A stretch of DNA of 30,149 bases. It comes from Bacilli bacterium (GTDB lineage Bacteria; Bacillota_I; Bacilli_A; RFN20; CAG-826). Position 1 is the stretch's first letter. Each line of letters opens with the position of its first letter. The stretch lies in NCBI GenBank assembly GCA_024698065.1, contig JAILRR010000103.1:1-30149 (forward strand). The letters are read 5' to 3'. The translations under genes were made by a program, and so were the position numbers. Below are positions 22,364-30,048 of the stretch, one piece after another. The notes beneath the pieces were generated by a model. That model ran no database searches. It was not told the DNA's origin and was given only the letters and a program-made list of their open reading frames with translations.

Positions 22364-24193
22364 ATGGCCTATTCACCTGAACTCATCGCCGCATTATTGG
22401 AACAAACCGATATCGTCGATGTCATCAAGGCATACATCCCGGTTACCAAAAAAGGCCGTAATTACATGGCCCTTTGTCCTTTTCATGATGACAAACACCC
22501 AAGTTTGTCGATCTCTCCAGAAAGACAGATCTTCAAGTGTTTTGTCTGCGGTACGGCCGGAAACGCCATAACCTTTGTCTCCAAATACGAGAAAATCTCA
22601 TACGCTGAAGCGGTTCGCAAAGTCGCTGAGATCGTCGGCTTCCATGATGATAGGCTCACAAAAGAGGCCTTCGTCCCAAAGAAAGACCCGACCATTGAGC
22701 CTTTATATAACTGCATCAACGACCTCCAGAAATTCTACGACTATGGCCTCAATATCCCAGAAGGAAAGGTTGCCAAAGACTATCTCTCTGAGAGAAACAT
22801 CGATGAAAGCCAAATCAAGAAATACAAGATTGGCTACGCGCTGTCAGATGGCAGAAAGACAGTCGAATTCCTCCTTGCCCATGGGCATTCATTGAAATCG
22901 GTTGAGGATATCGGTATTGCCTTAGCTAGCGCTAACGCCAAAGACGCCAACGCCGGAAGACTTATCTTCCCATTGTGCGATCCTAATGGCCAAGTTGTTG
23001 GTTTCAGTGCCCGTAAGCTCAAAAAAGAGCAAGACCCGAAGTACGTTAACTCTCCAGAGACCCCAATCTTCCACAAAGGAAAGATTCTCTATAACTACCA
23101 CAACGTGAAAGGCAGCGCCCGTCACGATGGCTATGTCTATGTTCTTGAAGGGTTCATGGATGTCATGGCCCTTGATAAGGCTGGCATCTCTAGTGCTGTC
23201 GCCCTTATGGGTACCTCGCTATCTTCTGAGCAAATAGCGTTGCTAAGGAAGCTCAACTGCGAGATAAGGCTTTGCCTTGATGGCGATGCCGCTGGCCAAA
23301 TCGGCATGATGAAGATCATCACGCAGCTCAATGCGGCCGGTCTCCCATACCGTCTAGTCAGCAACCCTAATGACCTTCGCGATCCTGATGACATCCTTCA
23401 GGAAAGCGGGCCTGAGGCTTTAAAGGAAGCCATGTCCCATCTGGTTGATGCGATGGACTTCCAAATCAACTATTACCTCAACGTCAAAAAGCCCGAGACG
23501 CCTGATGATCGTCGGCGAGTAATGCTCTACTTCATCAAGTTCTTAAGGAACATTCCCGCTGGGATCGACCGCGATAACTACATTGCCAAACTCTCAAAAG
23601 CCACTGGCTATGAGATGGAAGCGATTAGAATCCAAATCAATAAGAAAGTCGTCAGCAACGCAGATGAAGAAGAAACCAGCATCGCTGTCGATGAACTTGA
23701 TTTCTCTAGGCTCCATCCTGAGAAAGTCCTCGGAAAGAGACTTCTTAGGGCGGAACGTTTGGCACTTTATTACATGCTAAGCGATTCTAGAGCGGTCAAA
23801 CGTTACGAGGATGAGATAGGTAATTTCTATACCTCAGTCTATAACTCAATCGCCAACTACATCGTTGACTATAAGGAATCCCGAAAAGAAGAAACGATCG
23901 CGCTTCCATTACTCATCAACGATATAGCGAATTCCGGAGACGAAGAGACAGACACCCTCGTGAGTCGTATCACCGAGATAGCCTCTGAAAAGTACTATCC
24001 GCCTTATAGCGACCAAGGAATGAAAGAGGTCATTGAGGTCATACAAGACGAAAAAGAAAAACAATACGACCTCGAACAAACAGCTAAAGCCATCTCGAAT
24101 ACTGGTGGAGACGCGCGGAAAGCCGCAGCGACGTTAAAGGACTTTGCCGCCAGAAGAAAAGAACGACTTAAACGTAATATCAAAAAGGAATAG
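22364..24193 (+). CDS. dnaG: DNA primase DnaG
   Basis: 609 residues. DnaG makes RNA primers for replication. The N-terminal zinc domain has C38, H41, C59 and C62 (CPFHDDKHPS and FKCFVCGTAGN). The catalytic domain has the TOPRIM acidic motifs VLEGFMDVMAL and LDGDAAG. A helical C-terminal region should bind the DnaB-type helicase. AAAGGAGG at 22350-22357 lies 6 nt before the ATG. With rpoD downstream it forms the classic macromolecular synthesis operon; rpsU, the third member in E. coli, lies about 5 kb upstream here. Confidence 0.97.
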   Translation: MAYSPELIAALLEQTDIVDVIKAYIPVTKKGRNYMALCPFHDDKHPSLSISPERQIFKCFVCGTAGNAITFVSKYEKISYAEAVRKVAEIVGFHDDRLTKEAFVPKKDPTIEPLYNCINDLQKFYDYGLNIPEGKVAKDYLSERNIDESQIKKYKIGYALSDGRKTVEFLLAHGHSLKSVEDIGIALASANAKDANAGRLIFPLCDPNGQVVGFSARKLKKEQDPKYVNSPETPIFHKGKILYNYHNVKGSARHDGYVYVLEGFMDVMALDKAGISSAVALMGTSLSSEQIALLRKLNCEIRLCLDGDAAGQIGMMKIITQLNAAGLPYRLVSNPNDLRDPDDILQESGPEALKEAMSHLVDAMDFQINYYLNVKKPETPDDRRRVMLYFIKFLRNIPAGIDRDNYIAKLSKATGYEMEAIRIQINKKVVSNADEEETSIAVDELDFSRLHPEKVLGKRLLRAERLALYYMLSDSRAVKRYEDEIGNFYTSVYNSIANYIVDYKESRKEETIALPLLINDIANSGDEETDTLVSRITEIASEKYYPPYSDQGMKEVIEVIQDEKEKQYDLEQTAKAISNTGGDARKAAATLKDFAARRKERLKRNIKKE

Positions 24194-24208
24194 AAAGGAT
24201 AAACACCC

Positions 24209-25765
24209 ATGCCAAAGAAAGAAAAGACCGAAATTCTCGAAGAAGAGAAAAAGACCAAAAAGGCCAAAAAAGAGGAAAAACCTTCGAAAAAGGCCTCAAA
24301 AGCGAAAGATGAGGATGAATCCTTTGATTCTTTCGACACCGGATTCAACGATGTCGATATCGATGACAATGAGGATTCTGGCGTTGAAAAAGCTTTGGAA
24401 GCCATCAAGAAGCAATTCATGAAGAAGGCGAAAACCAGCGGTTCTATCAGCCAAGAGGAACTTATGGATGTCGCCGCCAAACAGGATATCAGCGAGAACG
24501 ACCTCGAATCCTTAATCGCTTTCTTCAACGAAAACAAAATCAAAGTCATCACCGATGAAGACGAAGCAGAGTCCGATGATATCGGCCCATCCATGGATGA
24601 CCTCGAAAAGGCCAACCGTGAAGCCGAAGAAGACATCATCGACGAAGATGTCGATGAAGCCGATCAAGAAATCGCCAACATCGATGACAGCGCCATTGAT
24701 GAGTTCGCCAGAGTCCAATCAGGCGACGTTAAGGTCAATGACTCCGTCAAGATGTATCTCAAAGAGATCGGTAAAGTTCGCTTGCTTACCGCAAAAGAAG
24801 AAACCGAACTCGCTGAGGCCATCAAACGTGGTGAGGCGGCCAAGGAACAATACGACAAGAGAATCGCCCACAAAGAAGAAGAACTCCAAGCTCTCAAAGA
24901 GAAATGTGAGAAAGATGGCCTTGATTACGATAAAGAGGCCCGTAAGCTTGAGGCCGATTTAAGAGGGCTTCACTATGATGCCGAAGAAGGCGTCAACGCG
25001 AAGAACCGCTTAATCACCGCAAACCTCCGTCTTGTTATTGCTATCGCCAAACACTATGTCGGCCGTGGAATGCACTTCCTTGATTTAATCCAAGAAGGAA
25101 ACATGGGTCTTATCAAAGCGGTCGAAAAGTTCGACTACACCAAAGGTTTTAAGTTCTCAACCTACGCAACTTGGTGGATCCGTCAGGCCATCACTCGTGC
25201 CATCGCCGACCAAGCAAGAACCATCCGTATCCCTGTTCACATGGTTGAAACCATCAACAAGATGACAAGGGTTCAGCGCCAGCTTGTCCAAGAACTTGGC
25301 AGAGACCCAACGCCAGAGGAAATCAGCAAGAAGATGGAAGGCGCTCTCACCCCAGAGAGAATCCGTGAGATCCAGCGCATCGCTCTCGAACCAGTTTCCC
25401 TTGAAACTCCAATCGGTGAGGAAGACGATTCCCACCTTGGAGACTTTATCGAAGATAAAGAAGTCCAGTCCCCAGAGGAATTCACTACAAAATCCCTCTT
25501 GAAGGATGAGCTTTATGAGATCATGCACGATTTAACGGACCGTGAAGAAAGAGTCTTAAGACTCCGTTATGGCCTTGATGACAACCGTCCAAGGACCCTT
25601 GAGGAAGTCGGCAAAGAATTCGGCGTCACTCGTGAGCGTATTCGTCAAATTGAAGCCAAAGCCATCAGAAAACTCCGCCATCCAACGAGAGCCAAGAGAC
25701 TTGGCGACTACCAAGATGCCTATTATCCGGAAGGACCTGACACCCATTCCAAAGGCAACAAATAA
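24209..25765 (+). CDS. rpoD: Primary sigma factor RpoD (sigma A)
   Basis: 518 residues, longer than B. subtilis SigA (371) because of an N-terminal extension. Residues about 1-35 are Lys/Glu-rich, followed by an acidic stretch, a region 1.1-like domain (about 55-115) and another acidic stretch. Region 1.2 starts at VNDSVKMYLKEIGKVRLL. Regions 2.3-2.4 are intact (KGFKFSTYATWWIRQAITRAIADQ), as is region 4.2 (LEEVGKEFGVTRERIRQIEAKAIRKLRHP). These predict recognition of TTGACA/TATAAT, matching the promoters in this window. GAAAGGA (24193-24199) lies 9 nt before the ATG and 15 nt after dnaG. Confidence 0.97.
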   Translation: MPKKEKTEILEEEKKTKKAKKEEKPSKKASKAKDEDESFDSFDTGFNDVDIDDNEDSGVEKALEAIKKQFMKKAKTSGSISQEELMDVAAKQDISENDLESLIAFFNENKIKVITDEDEAESDDIGPSMDDLEKANREAEEDIIDEDVDEADQEIANIDDSAIDEFARVQSGDVKVNDSVKMYLKEIGKVRLLTAKEETELAEAIKRGEAAKEQYDKRIAHKEEELQALKEKCEKDGLDYDKEARKLEADLRGLHYDAEEGVNAKNRLITANLRLVIAIAKHYVGRGMHFLDLIQEGNMGLIKAVEKFDYTKGFKFSTYATWWIRQAITRAIADQARTIRIPVHMVETINKMTRVQRQLVQELGRDPTPEEISKKMEGALTPERIREIQRIALEPVSLETPIGEEDDSHLGDFIEDKEVQSPEEFTTKSLLKDELYEIMHDLTDREERVLRLRYGLDDNRPRTLEEVGKEFGVTRERIRQIEAKAIRKLRHPTRAKRLGDYQDAYYPEGPDTHSKGNK

Positions 25766-25788
25766 CCTCTGTCGATCAAATTAATTAA

Positions 25789-26484
25789 ATGAAAAGACTA
25801 TCAGATAGATTGCTTAAAATAGCCGATTTTATCGTACCTGGTTCTTTCATTGCGGATATCGGAAGCGACCATTGCTTGCTTCCGATTTTCTTATGCGAGG
25901 AAAACAAAATAGCAGGGGCGTTCGCTGTCGATAACAAAGAAGGGCCGTATTCACGCATGGTAAAGGCAATTCTAGACGCAGGATTAGAAGAAAAGATTTC
26001 ACATTCTTTAAGCAGTGGCATCGAGAAGCTCGATCAGCGTTGTGACACGGTTGTTTTAGCCGGCATGGGCGGAAGATTGATATCAGAAATTCTGTCTAGT
26101 CACAAAGAGAAGCTAAATAACGTGAAATACATCCTTGTCGACGCCCACACGGACTCAGAGATCGTCTATAAAACACTCGCTTCCTTGAATTATGAGATAG
26201 AGAAAGGTTGTTTCTTGTTAGATAAAGGGAAACCTTACGACATAATGCGTTGGAAGAAGTGTGCTTCTAAGCCGGTGTACACCCGTCTCGAGCGCAAGTA
26301 CGGATACTTCAATGTCAGAGACCCGAATGAGGCCTGGAAAGAGTATTACACGCAACAGATCCAGATCTTTAATAAGATAAAAAGAGCTCTCCCGATGAAC
26401 TCGCCTAAAGCAGAGGAGTTGAGCGCTGAAATAGAAGAGGTGGAGAGCATATTAAATATTAACGAAAGACAAAGTCATTCATAA
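25789..26484 (+). CDS. trmK: tRNA m1A22 methyltransferase TrmK
   Basis: 231 residues. TrmK methylates A22 of bacterial tRNAs. The Rossmann SAM site is ADIGSDHCLLPIFL (21-34) and VVLAGMGGRLISEI follows; a C-terminal coiled coil (about 200-225) is typical. The start lies 23 nt after rpoD with no Shine-Dalgarno sequence; the spacer ATTAATTAA is AT-rich with no clear -10 box, so it may be read through from rpoD. TrmK near sigA is the Bacillus arrangement. Confidence 0.93.
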   Translation: MKRLSDRLLKIADFIVPGSFIADIGSDHCLLPIFLCEENKIAGAFAVDNKEGPYSRMVKAILDAGLEEKISHSLSSGIEKLDQRCDTVVLAGMGGRLISEILSSHKEKLNNVKYILVDAHTDSEIVYKTLASLNYEIEKGCFLLDKGKPYDIMRWKKCASKPVYTRLERKYGYFNVRDPNEAWKEYYTQQIQIFNKIKRALPMNSPKAEELSAEIEEVESILNINERQSHS

Positions 26485-26535
26485 AAACAGCCTTTTCGTT
26501 ACATTTCCTCAATTTGTTACTATTAGTGTTGAATG

Positions 26536-26571
26536 AAAATAGTTTCAAACTACTAATTCGAAACTATTTTT
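26536..26571. terminator. Bidirectional AT-rich hairpin between trmK and ispH
   Basis: AAAATAGTTTC (26536-26546) pairs perfectly with GAAACTATTTT (26560-26570), an 11-bp stem with a 13-nt loop and T-runs on both strands. It lies between convergent genes and probably ends both transcripts. Related AAACTA words occur in the loop (26547-26552) and just after (26572-26577). The rest of 26485-26604 shows no gene. Confidence 0.7.
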
Positions 26572-26604
26572 AAACTATTCAACTTTCAAAGATTAGCAGT
26601 GGAA

Positions 26605-27477
26605 TCAGAGACTTTCTAAGTAGGATTTGACTTCATCAAATTCCTTCATTGCAGTTGACGCCCCACTGATTAAAGCGGCATTTTTTAAACCCTTAATATC
26701 TGAGCGTTTGATTTCTTCAACATCAAGGCACCTAATGGTTTTTGCATTCGGATATTTTTCTTTAGCTAGGAGCAGAAGCTTTTTGGTGTTGTTGCTTGTC
26801 TCAGAACCCATGACAACATATAAGTCAATGTCACTTGGAGCCGTGCAAATGGCCTTCTGGCGCCTGTCGGTCGCATCGCAAACCCTTGCAGCGATGTCAA
26901 TCATCGGGAAATGCTCCTTTAAAAGCGAGATTGATTCAGCCATTTCGTCGGTTCCCATCGTTGTTTGTGAAACTAAAAGAGGATTTTTGACTGTTAATTG
27001 ACCAAAATCAAATGGTTTGCCTGGCTCAAAGAGAAATACTTTTGATTCATCCATCATAAGTGTCCCTACGGTTTCGGCATGACCGGCTTGTCCGATGAAA
27101 ATTGTCTCTCCGCCTTCGGTTATTCTCTTCTTAATAAGAACGGAATTAGCGATTACGAATGGACAGGTTGCATCGTATTTAATAAGGCCTTTCTTAGCGG
27201 CCTTTTCATCTAAGTGTGGGTCATGTCCGTGCGCGGAAAATACGATGATATCGCCTTTATTTAGCGTATCAATCCAATCAGAAAGCGACTTTTTGCGTTC
27301 ATCGAGAATGACGAAACCATCGGCTTTTAGGTCGTCGATGACATGTTCATTATGCACTAGATTCCCTAAGATATAGATGCTACGGTTAGGATGTTCGCTT
27401 TTGGCTTTGTACGCCAAATCAAGCGCCCTTTGGACGCCGGCACAAAAGCCATGAGGATTGATCACTGTGACCTTCAT
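26605..27477 (-). CDS. ispH: HMBPP reductase IspH (MEP isoprenoid pathway)
   Basis: 290 residues from the start I choose. IspH makes IPP and DMAPP from HMBPP, the last MEP step, using a [4Fe-4S] cluster. The cluster ligands are C12 (NPHGFCAGV), C105 (DATCPFV) and C200 (RVCDATDRRQ), with substrate histidines in VHNEHV (42) and HGHD. An in-frame ATG at 27492 would add MIIKT; I reject it because it overlaps the -10 box GATAAT, whose predicted transcript starts at the ATG at 27477, and because IspH proteins begin just before INPHGFCAGV. ispG, encoding the preceding enzyme, is 1.4 kb away on the same strand. Confidence 0.95.
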   Translation of the reverse strand: MKVTVINPHGFCAGVQRALDLAYKAKSEHPNRSIYILGNLVHNEHVIDDLKADGFVILDERKKSLSDWIDTLNKGDIIVFSAHGHDPHLDEKAAKKGLIKYDATCPFVIANSVLIKKRITEGGETIFIGQAGHAETVGTLMMDESKVFLFEPGKPFDFGQLTVKNPLLVSQTTMGTDEMAESISLLKEHFPMIDIAARVCDATDRRQKAICTAPSDIDLYVVMGSETSNNTKKLLLLAKEKYPNAKTIRCLDVEEIKRSDIKGLKNAALISGASTAMKEFDEVKSYLESL

Positions 27478-27484
27478 GGTCTTA

Positions 27485-27490
27485 ATTATC
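27485..27490 (-). promoter_or_regulatory. -10 box giving a leaderless ispH transcript
   Basis: Minus strand GATAAT ends 7 nt before the ATG at 27477, so transcription starts at or 1 nt before it. No -35 box or Shine-Dalgarno sequence is seen. Confidence 0.5.
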
Positions 27491-27524
27491 ACTCTCTAGT
27501 GGTGCGAATAAAAGGAAGTTCATC

Positions 27525-27530
27525 TATAAT
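27525..27530 (+). promoter_or_regulatory. -10 box of the DEAD-box helicase gene, near-leaderless
   Basis: A perfect TATAAT ends 9 nt before the ATG at 27540; predicted start 27537. No -35 match. The context TCATCTATAAT is identical to the promoter at 3564-3574. It is divergent from the ispH promoter 35 nt away. Confidence 0.6.
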
Positions 27531-27539
27531 AAACTCATT

Positions 27540-28907
27540 ATGAGTTTCAAATCGTTTAACATCTCCTCACAACTAGCAAACGCCTTAACCAAGTTAGGCT
27601 ACATAGATCCTTCCCCGGTTCAGAAAGCCGTTATTCCTAAGGCCCTGCGTGGCACTTCTTTGCTCGCGCAGAGCGAAACCGGTAGCGGAAAGACCCACGC
27701 TTTCTTGATTCCTTTGATTGAAAAGATCGATTTGAATCTCAATAGACCGCAGGCCATCATCATTTCTCCAACCAGAGAACTTGCAAGGCAAACATACGAA
27801 TTCGCCTTTGAGTTCACCCGTTTCTTCCCAAAATTCAAAGTACGTTTATACACTTCCGAAAGCGATGTCAGCGAGAACGTCGAAGGAAAAAGCGTTCCTC
27901 CTCAATTGATCATTGGCACTCCAGGACGTTTAAAGGATCTTCTTATCTCTAAGCACATATTCTTTTTAGGTAATTTAAAGCGTGTTGTCTTAGATGAAGC
28001 GGATATGCTTCTTGATATGGGATTCTTCGGGGAAATCGAGGAAGTTTTCGCTAATCTCGATGAACCACAGACGATGGTTTTCTCCGCGACGCTTAAACAG
28101 AACCTCAAGGATGAGCTTCTCAAATTCGTTAGAAGCGATTTCGAATTCGAAAATGACAACGTTCAGACCGCATCGAGCGTCAAGCACCATTTAATAGATA
28201 TCAAGCACATAGGTGAAAGCGCTGCTTTGCTTTCTTTCCTTAAAATAAGGAAACCGTATCTTGCGATAATATTCGCATCTACCGTCGAGAAAGTAAATTT
28301 GATCAATAAATCCCTTAAAGAGAATGGGTTTGAGACCATTTATTTCACCGGTTCTTTGGATGACCGCTCAAGAAAGAAGGCATTACGCCAAATCAAAAGC
28401 AATACCTGCAGCATCATCGTTGCAAGCGACATCCTTTCTCGTGGTTTAGATATTCCAGACGTCAGCGACGTTATTTCCATCGATCTTCCAAACGATTTGG
28501 AATTCTACCATCACCGCGCTGGACGTACGGGACGTTTCGGAAAAGCAGGGGATTCCTGGGTTTTCTTCAACGCCGATACCGTCAAAGGACCGATTGCTCT
28601 TCAAAACGAAGGCGTGAAGTTTGATTACTTCTCCTTAAAGGGAGATGAGCTCAAGAAAGAAACTCTTGGCCCTAGCGAAAAACGCAAAATGACCAAGAAG
28701 AAAGAACTCCCTGAAGCTGAGATGAAAGACATCAAGATCGCCAAAGCTCTTTCAAGAACCAAAGGCGTCGAGCCTGGCTATAAGAAGAAAAAGAAAGAGG
28801 CCATCGACAAGGTTAAACGCAAATACCGTCGAATGGCCATCAGAAATAGCGTTCGCAAACAATTAGATATTTCTTTTAGAAATAGTGGTAATGACGACGA
28901 AGACTAA
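27540..28907 (+). CDS. DEAD-box RNA helicase, CshB-like
   Basis: 455 residues. An ATP-dependent RNA helicase for RNA decay, ribosome assembly or cold adaptation. Motifs in order: Q motif (GYIDPSPVQ), Walker A (AQSETGSGKT), PTRELA, GTPGR, DEAD (VLDEADMLLDMGF), SAT, ASDILSRGLDIP and HRAGRTGRFG. After the core, residues about 375-455 form a Lys/Arg-rich tail likely to bind RNA. Bacillus has cshB in this neighbourhood beside ispH and ispG, so a cshB orthologue is likely but not proven. The last 4 nt overlap the 3' end of ispG on the other strand. Confidence 0.93.
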   Translation: MSFKSFNISSQLANALTKLGYIDPSPVQKAVIPKALRGTSLLAQSETGSGKTHAFLIPLIEKIDLNLNRPQAIIISPTRELARQTYEFAFEFTRFFPKFKVRLYTSESDVSENVEGKSVPPQLIIGTPGRLKDLLISKHIFFLGNLKRVVLDEADMLLDMGFFGEIEEVFANLDEPQTMVFSATLKQNLKDELLKFVRSDFEFENDNVQTASSVKHHLIDIKHIGESAALLSFLKIRKPYLAIIFASTVEKVNLINKSLKENGFETIYFTGSLDDRSRKKALRQIKSNTCSIIVASDILSRGLDIPDVSDVISIDLPNDLEFYHHRAGRTGRFGKAGDSWVFFNADTVKGPIALQNEGVKFDYFSLKGDELKKETLGPSEKRKMTKKKELPEAEMKDIKIAKALSRTKGVEPGYKKKKKEAIDKVKRKYRRMAIRNSVRKQLDISFRNSGNDDED

Positions 28908-29950
28908 CGATTAATCTCTTCGATTAGAGCCTCGTAAGCGTCTTCATCTTTAACTTCGCGGATTGTCTCGCCTTTACGGAAGATAACCCACTTTCCTCTG
29001 CCACCAGCAATGCCGATGTCAGCATGTCTGGCTTCGCCAGGTCCGTTGACTATGCATCCCATGACCGCCACGGTTTTATAGATTCTATTTTCCTCAAGGT
29101 ATTTCATAACCTTTTTGGCTAAAGGAATTAGATCAACCGCGGTTCTTCCGCAAGTAGGGCAAGATATGAAAGTCGGCCAATCTTTTTTCAAACCAAGATC
29201 ATGAAGGAGCCTTGAAGCGGCCAAAACCTCTTCTTCTGGCTCTTCGCTAAGCGAAATGCGAATAGTATCGCCAATGCCATCTAATAAAAGCGGGGCAAGA
29301 CCTGCAGCGGAACGAATCAAAGAAATGTCTTTTGGGCCAGCTTCGGTGATACCTAAATGCAGCGGATATGGGAAATAGTTCGCGGCAAGCCTATAGGCCT
29401 CAATAGTTTCTTGAACGTCGCTTCCTTTAAGAGATATGACTATGTCATGGAAATCATATTTTTCAAGCATGGCGACATGTTTTTTCGCGCTTTCGAAAAG
29501 CCATTCACCTTTAATCTTTTCTTTTCCAAAATAGATTGTCTTATCAAGCGAGCCGCCATTAACGCCTACGCGGATAGTGGCGCCTTTCTCTTTTGCTTTA
29601 TCGACAACCTCTTTGACCTTTTCTTCGCTTCCAATATTGCCTGGGTTGATTCTAATTGCGTCCACGCCGGCATCTAAAGCAGCTAAAGCTAAACGGTAAT
29701 CGATATGAATATCTGCTACTAAAGGAATAGAGACTCTCTTTTTGATTTCTCTAAAGGCCTCGGCATCTTCGAAATCAAGAACCGAGCAACGCATAAGCTC
29801 GGCGCCTAAAGAAGCGCATCTTTTGATTTGAGCGGAGACTTCATCGACTTTTGAGGTCTTTATTGAGCACATAGACTGAATCACGACATGGTCACTTCCG
29901 CCTATCGTCAATTGTCCTATTTCTATTTTTCTAGTCTCGTTCCTTTTCAT
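28904..29950 (-). CDS. ispG: HMBPP synthase IspG (MEP isoprenoid pathway)
   Basis: 348 residues. IspG converts MEcPP to HMBPP with a [4Fe-4S] cluster, and IspH then uses HMBPP. The N-terminal TIM barrel (about 1-240) contains VIQSMCSIKTSKVDEV, PLVADIHIDYRLAL, RINPGNIG and GITEAGP. The C-terminal reductase-like domain has CPTCGR and MGCIVNGPGEA, which supply three cysteines and the Glu ligand. It is the short bacterial form without the plant insertion. It starts at ATG 29950, 3 nt after the predicted transcript start, and ends in a TAG overlapping the helicase gene by 4 nt. Confidence 0.96.
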   Translation of the reverse strand: MKRNETRKIEIGQLTIGGSDHVVIQSMCSIKTSKVDEVSAQIKRCASLGAELMRCSVLDFEDAEAFREIKKRVSIPLVADIHIDYRLALAALDAGVDAIRINPGNIGSEEKVKEVVDKAKEKGATIRVGVNGGSLDKTIYFGKEKIKGEWLFESAKKHVAMLEKYDFHDIVISLKGSDVQETIEAYRLAANYFPYPLHLGITEAGPKDISLIRSAAGLAPLLLDGIGDTIRISLSEEPEEEVLAASRLLHDLGLKKDWPTFISCPTCGRTAVDLIPLAKKVMKYLEENRIYKTVAVMGCIVNGPGEARHADIGIAGGRGKWVIFRKGETIREVKDEDAYEALIEEINR

Positions 29951-29959
29951 ATATGAAAC

Positions 29960-29965
29960 ATTTTA
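29960..29965 (-). promoter_or_regulatory. -10 box of ispG, near-leaderless
   Basis: Minus strand TAAAAT ends 9 nt before the ATG at 29950; predicted start 29953. No Shine-Dalgarno sequence is present. Confidence 0.45.
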
Positions 29966-30004
29966 ATCATTTTTGTGGTTTTATTGTAGATAAATTGCCT
30001 CGTC

Positions 30005-30010
30005 TATGAT
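30005..30010 (+). promoter_or_regulatory. -10 box of rpmG
   Basis: TATGAT in the context CGTCTATGAT, close to the TCATCTATAAT context of two other promoters here. TTGTAG (29984-29989) could be a -35 box at a short 15-nt spacing. Predicted start near 30017; GAGGGG (30035-30040) lies 8 nt before the ATG. Confidence 0.55.
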
Positions 30011-30048
30011 ATTCTTAGCACCGCACGAGAAAGTGAGGGGAACAATTT

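Noticed and set aside
24004..24639. 211-codon minus-strand open frame, Ser/Phe-rich
   Set aside because: It lies opposite the dnaG end and rpoD start. Its composition is the mirror of Lys/Glu-rich codons, and it has no ribosome site or family match.
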